From Actinomycetes bacterium (GTDB taxonomy: Bacteria > Actinomycetota > Acidimicrobiia > Spongiisociales > UBA4744): DNA of 9,176 nucleotides. This document shows, in pieces, positions 5,454 through 9,176 of the stretch. The stretch is taken from assembly GCA_024641205.1 (NCBI GenBank), contig JAHEDM010000074.1, forward strand, positions 1 to 9,176, given 5' to 3'. Each line of letters starts with the position of its first letter. The stretch's first letter is position 1. The notes beneath the pieces are model-generated. The model searched no databases. It was given only the letters and a program-made list of their open reading frames with translations, and was not told the origin of the DNA. The position numbers and the translations under genes were made by a program.

Positions 5454-7793
5454 ATGGTCTTACCAGACACAGAGATTCCGTTGCTCGAAGAACCGGCCTG
5501 GCCGGTTGAAGACGCGAGCCGGGTCATCTTCCTGATCGATGCTTCCACCAAGCTCGAACGAAAGCTGCTGGAGGCTTGGATCGGTCGAAATCGCCCCCCG
5601 GATGCGGCGGTCGAATCGATATGCATCCCCGCCTCGCGACGACGCAGGCAGGGTTGTCGCATCGACCCCGGCCTCGAAGCGAGGATGGAGGACGGCGACG
5701 ACCCTGTGCTGGTTCCCCTCCGCATCGCCTGGCTGGCGCCGCGCCGCGACGGTACCCGATCGGTACGTCTGGCCGACCTCCTCAAACTGGGTGATCCTCG
5801 TGATCCGGATCTTCTCCGGCAGTACCTGATCCTGGCCCGAGCTCCCGACCGGTGCCAGATCCTCGTCGGAAGGCCGGCCAGCTCCTCGGAGCTGATCACC
5901 GGGTGGCGCGCCGGCGTCGAGTCTTCCAGCCTGTCCGGTTTTGTAGCCAGGCGGGCCTGGTTGGCATTGGAGCGGGCCGAACGGCGCGTGCGCGGCAACC
6001 GTTACAAGGTGCCCAAGTTCGTCCACCAGGAGATCCTTGGAACCAGCGAGTTCCGCGCCGGAGTCGTCCGGTTCGCCAAGCAACTCGAGAAATCCGAGGA
6101 GACGATATTCAATCGGGCAGCCCGCTATCTCCGCGAGATCGCTGCTTCGCACGACGCGTTCACGATCGACCTGGTTGCCAACGCCATCCACTGGCTCTAC
6201 CGGCAAGGCTATGGCTCCATCCACTACCAGCCGGAAGCGTTTCGCGATATCGCTACCCTCGGGCAGACAAGTTCCCTCGTGTTCTTGCCATCCCACAAGT
6301 CGAATCTCGATCATCTCGTTCTTCAATACGTTCTTTGGGAAAACGACGCCCCACCCAACCACACCGCCGGCGGGATCAACATGAATTTCTTCCCGATAGG
6401 CCCGATCATCAGAAGAACGGGTGTCTTCTTCATCCGTAGAACCTTCAAGGACAACCCGATCTACAAATTCGTGCTGCGCAGTTATATCGACTATTTGATA
6501 GCCAATCGCTTCCCCCTCGAGTGGTATCTCGAAGGCGGAAGATCACGCTCCGGCAAGCTGAGCCCTCCTCGTTTCGGGATGCTGTCCTACGTGACGGACA
6601 GCTTCCGTCGTGGCCAAGCCGAAGATGTCTACCTGGTTCCAACCTCGATCACGTATGACCAAATCATGGACGTCGGCTCGTATGCAGCCGAGCAGTTGGG
6701 AATGGCAAAAGAGAAGGAGAGTTTTAGCTGGTTTCTGAAGTCGGTGCGGGCGCTGCGCAGGCGCTATGGAAACATCCACATCGGGTTTGGTGAACCGCTC
6801 TCGCTGGCCAAGGAGCTCGCGGCCGGCGAGTCGGACCAGGGCCTCGGCGTCCGCAAACTGGCCTTCGAGACCATGGCCAGAATCAATCGCGTCACCCCCG
6901 TCACCCCCACTTCACTGGTAACGATCGCGTTGCTCGCCAACGAAGATCGAGCCTTGCGTTGCGAAGAGATAGTCGAGGCAGTGCGAGATCTAGTTTCGTA
7001 TGTCGACCGTCGCCGCCTATTGCTCACCGAAAGGATCCGGCTGGATTCCTCGAAAGGGGTGCAACTGGTTTTGGACCGCCTCGTCGAGCATGGGATCGTC
7101 ACCGAGTATTACGGCGGGCCTGAGGCCGTGTACATGATCAGACCCGATCAGCACCTGGAGGCGGCCTACTACCGCAACATAGTCATTCACTATTTCGTCA
7201 ACGATGCCATCACCGAACTCGCACTTCTTGCGGCTGCCGAGGGAGAGAACGGAAATCGGGTAGCCATCTTCTGGGACCAGGTGATGGCCATGCGGGATCT
7301 TCTCAAGTTCGAGTTCATCTTCTCAGACAAAGAGACCTTCCGCGCCGAGATCTCTCAGGGGATTGCCTACCAAGATCCGGATTGGGAAGCTCGAATTGCC
7401 GAAGCACCCGGCGAGGTTCGTGACCTGTTGCGAGGATTCCGGCTGCTGAGCGCTCGCTGGGTCCTCCGCCCCTTCCTGGAGGCCTATCAGGTGGTGGCGG
7501 ACAGCTTGAGCGCCCATTCGCCGTACGTCGAAATTGACCAGCGGCGTTTCATCGCCGGATGCTTGGGGCTCGGCAAGCAGTACCGATTGCAGAGAAAGAT
7601 CGCTACCGAGGAGTCCATCTCGCAGGTGCTCTTCAAGTCCGCTCTTTCCCTGGCGGACAACCGGAACCTGCTGGATATCGACGACGAACACCTGGGCGCC
7701 CGACGCAAAGCCTTCGCGGTTGAGATCCACGAAGCATTGCGGCGGATCGACGCAATCGACGCGATGAAGATGGCGCGCCGGGCCGGCCTCTAG
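5454..7793 (+). CDS. plsB: Glycerol-3-phosphate 1-O-acyltransferase
   Basis: The 779-residue product transfers a fatty acyl group to the sn-1 position of glycerol-3-phosphate, the first step of phospholipid (and, in actinobacteria, triacylglycerol) synthesis, at the inner face of the cytoplasmic membrane. The four acyltransferase blocks are in order, numbered from ATG 5454: LPSHKSNLDH with the catalytic H-x4-D pair His281 and Asp286; GVFFIRRTF from Gly323 with Arg328; EGGRSRSGK (360-368), the glycerol-phosphate-binding block; and VYLVPTSITYD around Pro396. A long N-terminal region precedes the catalytic core and a long helical C-terminal part follows, as in PlsB rather than the small PlsC or PlsY. 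Length is close to that of mycobacterial PlsB2. In-frame alternatives are ATG 5415 and TTG 5385. I prefer 5454 because the codons just before it include AGA, AGG and ATA, unusual here, and because TAGAAT at 5440 fits a leaderless start. The start is the least certain part. Confidence 0.93.
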   Translation: MVLPDTEIPLLEEPAWPVEDASRVIFLIDASTKLERKLLEAWIGRNRPPDAAVESICIPASRRRRQGCRIDPGLEARMEDGDDPVLVPLRIAWLAPRRDGTRSVRLADLLKLGDPRDPDLLRQYLILARAPDRCQILVGRPASSSELITGWRAGVESSSLSGFVARRAWLALERAERRVRGNRYKVPKFVHQEILGTSEFRAGVVRFAKQLEKSEETIFNRAARYLREIAASHDAFTIDLVANAIHWLYRQGYGSIHYQPEAFRDIATLGQTSSLVFLPSHKSNLDHLVLQYVLWENDAPPNHTAGGINMNFFPIGPIIRRTGVFFIRRTFKDNPIYKFVLRSYIDYLIANRFPLEWYLEGGRSRSGKLSPPRFGMLSYVTDSFRRGQAEDVYLVPTSITYDQIMDVGSYAAEQLGMAKEKESFSWFLKSVRALRRRYGNIHIGFGEPLSLAKELAAGESDQGLGVRKLAFETMARINRVTPVTPTSLVTIALLANEDRALRCEEIVEAVRDLVSYVDRRRLLLTERIRLDSSKGVQLVLDRLVEHGIVTEYYGGPEAVYMIRPDQHLEAAYYRNIVIHYFVNDAITELALLAAAEGENGNRVAIFWDQVMAMRDLLKFEFIFSDKETFRAEISQGIAYQDPDWEARIAEAPGEVRDLLRGFRLLSARWVLRPFLEAYQVVADSLSAHSPYVEIDQRRFIAGCLGLGKQYRLQRKIATEESISQVLFKSALSLADNRNLLDIDDEHLGARRKAFAVEIHEALRRIDAIDAMKMARRAGL

Positions 7794-7849
7794 ACTCGCT
7801 TCCCCTCATCGCCCTTCATGTTCATCGGTATCTGTTGTTAACTATTGCA
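7794..7849. other. Short AT-richer gap before the DUF1023 gene
   Basis: These 56 bases separate the plsB stop from the next ATG. There is no hairpin with a T-run, so no intrinsic terminator is visible, and no Shine-Dalgarno match before the ATG. The last ~17 bases are noticeably AT-rich (TTGTTAACTATTGCA) in a GC-rich background, which could hold a -10 element such as TTAACT at 7838-7843. That would make the downstream gene leaderless. The match to TAnnnT is imperfect. Confidence 0.25.
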
Positions 7850-9176
7850 ATGTACCGAACGATAGATGCAGCCGCGACCCACTCGGTGGCGGCTGCTCTC
7901 CGCCAAACCGGCGCCGGCATCGGTGCGCTGACCCGCAGAGTTGGGATGCTGCTGCCCCGAACTCATGAACTACACCTGGTGAATCGGTCGATCTCCTGGT
8001 GGGAGATGGCAGCCGGTGAGCTCGAGCGAAGAGCCGCAGGCATCGAGTCCTCCCCAAGCTCCCGCTCCGGCCCGGAGTGGATCCAGGGCCTGCCCCGGGC
8101 CGAGGACCTCGAACCCCCGTCGGCAGCGGCCGCTTTCTTCGCCGGCCTGTCGCGACCCCAGGCGGAAGCACTCGCGGACCGCTTCCCCGACCGGGTGGGC
8201 CCCATTCACGGTGTACCCCCGGTCATCCGCTTTCGAGCCAATCACCATCTTGCCGTTCGCTACCTCGACGACCTGCAACGCATCCGCCGACTGCTCACCG
8301 GGACACATCGGAGCTTTGGCTGGACAACCGAAGATCTGCTGAACCTTCTCCAGCCGACCATCGCCCTCCCTTCCGGCTGGTCGGGAGCACAGCAGTCGAC
8401 AGACCTCGACCGGCGGATTGCCGATGCCGAGCGGTGGGCAAACGAGGGCCACCACTTCCTGCGCTTCGATCCGGCCGGTGACGGGAAGGTCGTTGAGGTG
8501 TTGGGAGATCTCGAAACTTCACGACACATCGCCGTGGTCGTGCCCGGGATTGCCAACGACCTCTCCACATACGAACGTGGCGTCCGCAGCAACGCGACGG
8601 CGTTGTATGAGACGGTTGATCGGTCGGACGCGGCCGTCATCGCCTGGTTAGGTTATGACGCCCCGGACGGTCTCATAGCGGCTGCCGGATCTCGTCCCGA
8701 CACCGCAGCCGAGTCGCTGGTGCAGATGCTCGCCGGCCTCGCTGTATCGCTCAGCCATGACGTTCACACAACGTTGATCGGCCATAGCTACGGCTCGCTC
8801 GTCGTGGGGTCCGCCCTTCAGGCCGGTGGCAGAGCCGACGACGCCGTGTTGATCGGGAGTCCCGGGGTGGGAGCCGACCACGCCTCAGACTTGGGATCGA
8901 CCTCGTCTACCCGGGTGTGGGTAGGCCGAACGGGTTCCGATCCGATCACGTTCGCCCGGGCTTTCGAATGCGTCGACCTGGTCCCCATCTGCTATCCGTC
9001 ACCAGATCGACTGTACTTCGGGCTTGATCCCATTGATCCCTCTTTTGGTGCCACGCCGTTTGAAACCGGAGACGCCCCGATCCAGGACGCCCACTCTGCC
9101 TACTTCCGACTGGGTTCGCCCGCCCTGCGCAACATGAGCTTCATCTTCACCGGCGAGTACGACCGGGTTACGGCGC
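7850..9176 (+). CDS. DUF1023-type alpha/beta hydrolase (3'-truncated by window edge)
   Basis: From the ATG at 7850 the frame stays open for 442 codons to the last base, so the stop lies outside the window. Residues 1 to about 200 form a mostly helical region that includes ALADRFPDRVGPIHGVPP and RANH (107-133), a segment typical of actinobacterial DUF1023 proteins. The hydrolase domain begins near residue 220 with HIAVVVPGIAND, followed by AVIAWLGYDAP. The nucleophile elbow is GHSYGS with Ser313, then VLIGSPGVG, an acid candidate in VGRTGSDPI (Asp364), and the histidine candidate His415 in DAHSAYF, so the Ser-Asp-His triad appears complete. The family is expected to hydrolyse esters or lipids, but its substrate is not established. 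No signal peptide is seen at this start. It follows plsB by 56 bases on the same strand, so a lipid-related role is possible but not shown. There is no visible Shine-Dalgarno site. Confidence 0.88.
   Translation, partial: MYRTIDAAATHSVAAALRQTGAGIGALTRRVGMLLPRTHELHLVNRSISWWEMAAGELERRAAGIESSPSSRSGPEWIQGLPRAEDLEPPSAAAAFFAGLSRPQAEALADRFPDRVGPIHGVPPVIRFRANHHLAVRYLDDLQRIRRLLTGTHRSFGWTTEDLLNLLQPTIALPSGWSGAQQSTDLDRRIADAERWANEGHHFLRFDPAGDGKVVEVLGDLETSRHIAVVVPGIANDLSTYERGVRSNATALYETVDRSDAAVIAWLGYDAPDGLIAAAGSRPDTAAESLVQMLAGLAVSLSHDVHTTLIGHSYGSLVVGSALQAGGRADDAVLIGSPGVGADHASDLGSTSSTRVWVGRTGSDPITFARAFECVDLVPICYPSPDRLYFGLDPIDPSFGATPFETGDAPIQDAHSAYFRLGSPALRNMSFIFTGEYDRVTA

Noticed and set aside
6891..6908. 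Tandem 9-base repeat GTCACCCCC within plsB
   Set aside because: It encodes Val-Thr-Pro twice in frame inside a normal protein segment, with only two copies and no sign of expansion.
7842..8881. Small frames on both strands between 7842 and 8881
   Set aside because: They are shadows of the DUF1023 hydrolase, whose frame runs uninterrupted from 7850 and has a complete catalytic triad.
1..9176. tRNA, rRNA, CRISPR, insertion sequence or riboswitch
   Set aside because: I saw no cloverleaf, regularly spaced repeat, transposase motif or conserved leader in either strand. Almost all of the window is coding.

Overview
The window looks like a stretch of chromosome from a GC-rich actinobacterium (Actinomycetota). 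Three things suggest this: a tandem pair of UvrD-type helicases each fused to an iron-sulfur RecB-family nuclease (the AdnA/AdnB arrangement), a DUF1023-type alpha/beta hydrolase (a family seen mostly in actinobacteria), and a PlsB of about the mycobacterial length. Codon use is strongly G/C-ending throughout, with no patch that stands out as foreign. The lineage below phylum cannot be read from the sequence. An uncultured Acidimicrobiia-like organism is only a guess.

Layout, left to right. (1) 1-995, +: the C-terminal ~330 residues of an AdnA-like protein, with the nuclease domain intact and the motor lying left of the window. (2) 992-4054, +: a complete AdnB-like helicase-nuclease of 1020 aa, joined to the first gene by a 4-base ATGA stop/start overlap. 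Together they would form an ATP-driven double-strand-break end-resection machine. (3) 4134-4769, +: a DsbA/FrnE-type thioredoxin-fold protein of 211 aa with a single cysteine (CPWA in place of CPWC). (4) 4784-5239, -: dtd, D-aminoacyl-tRNA deacylase, converging on gene 3 with a 14-base gap. (5) about 5454-7793, +: plsB, glycerol-3-phosphate acyltransferase, divergent from dtd across a ~214-base regulatory gap. (6) 7850-9176, +: an uninterrupted reading frame of 442 codons that leaves the window on the right, encoding a DUF1023 alpha/beta hydrolase with the catalytic serine, aspartate and histidine all visible.

The genes do not read as one pathway. adnA-adnB is one translationally coupled operon for DNA repair. 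The others are single housekeeping or accessory genes for redox chemistry, translation quality control, phospholipid synthesis and an unassigned hydrolase. A recurring local feature is start signals: dtd and plsB lack a convincing Shine-Dalgarno site and instead have a TAnnnT box 8 bases before the ATG. The DUF1023 gene also has no Shine-Dalgarno site and an AT-rich patch just before its ATG. This suggests leaderless or nearly leaderless transcripts.

I found no RNA gene, CRISPR array, insertion sequence or phage feature, and no convincing evidence for a new multi-gene system. The points most worth checking are the monothiol DsbA-like protein, the leaderless start geometry, and the DUF1023 gene, whose end lies outside the window.
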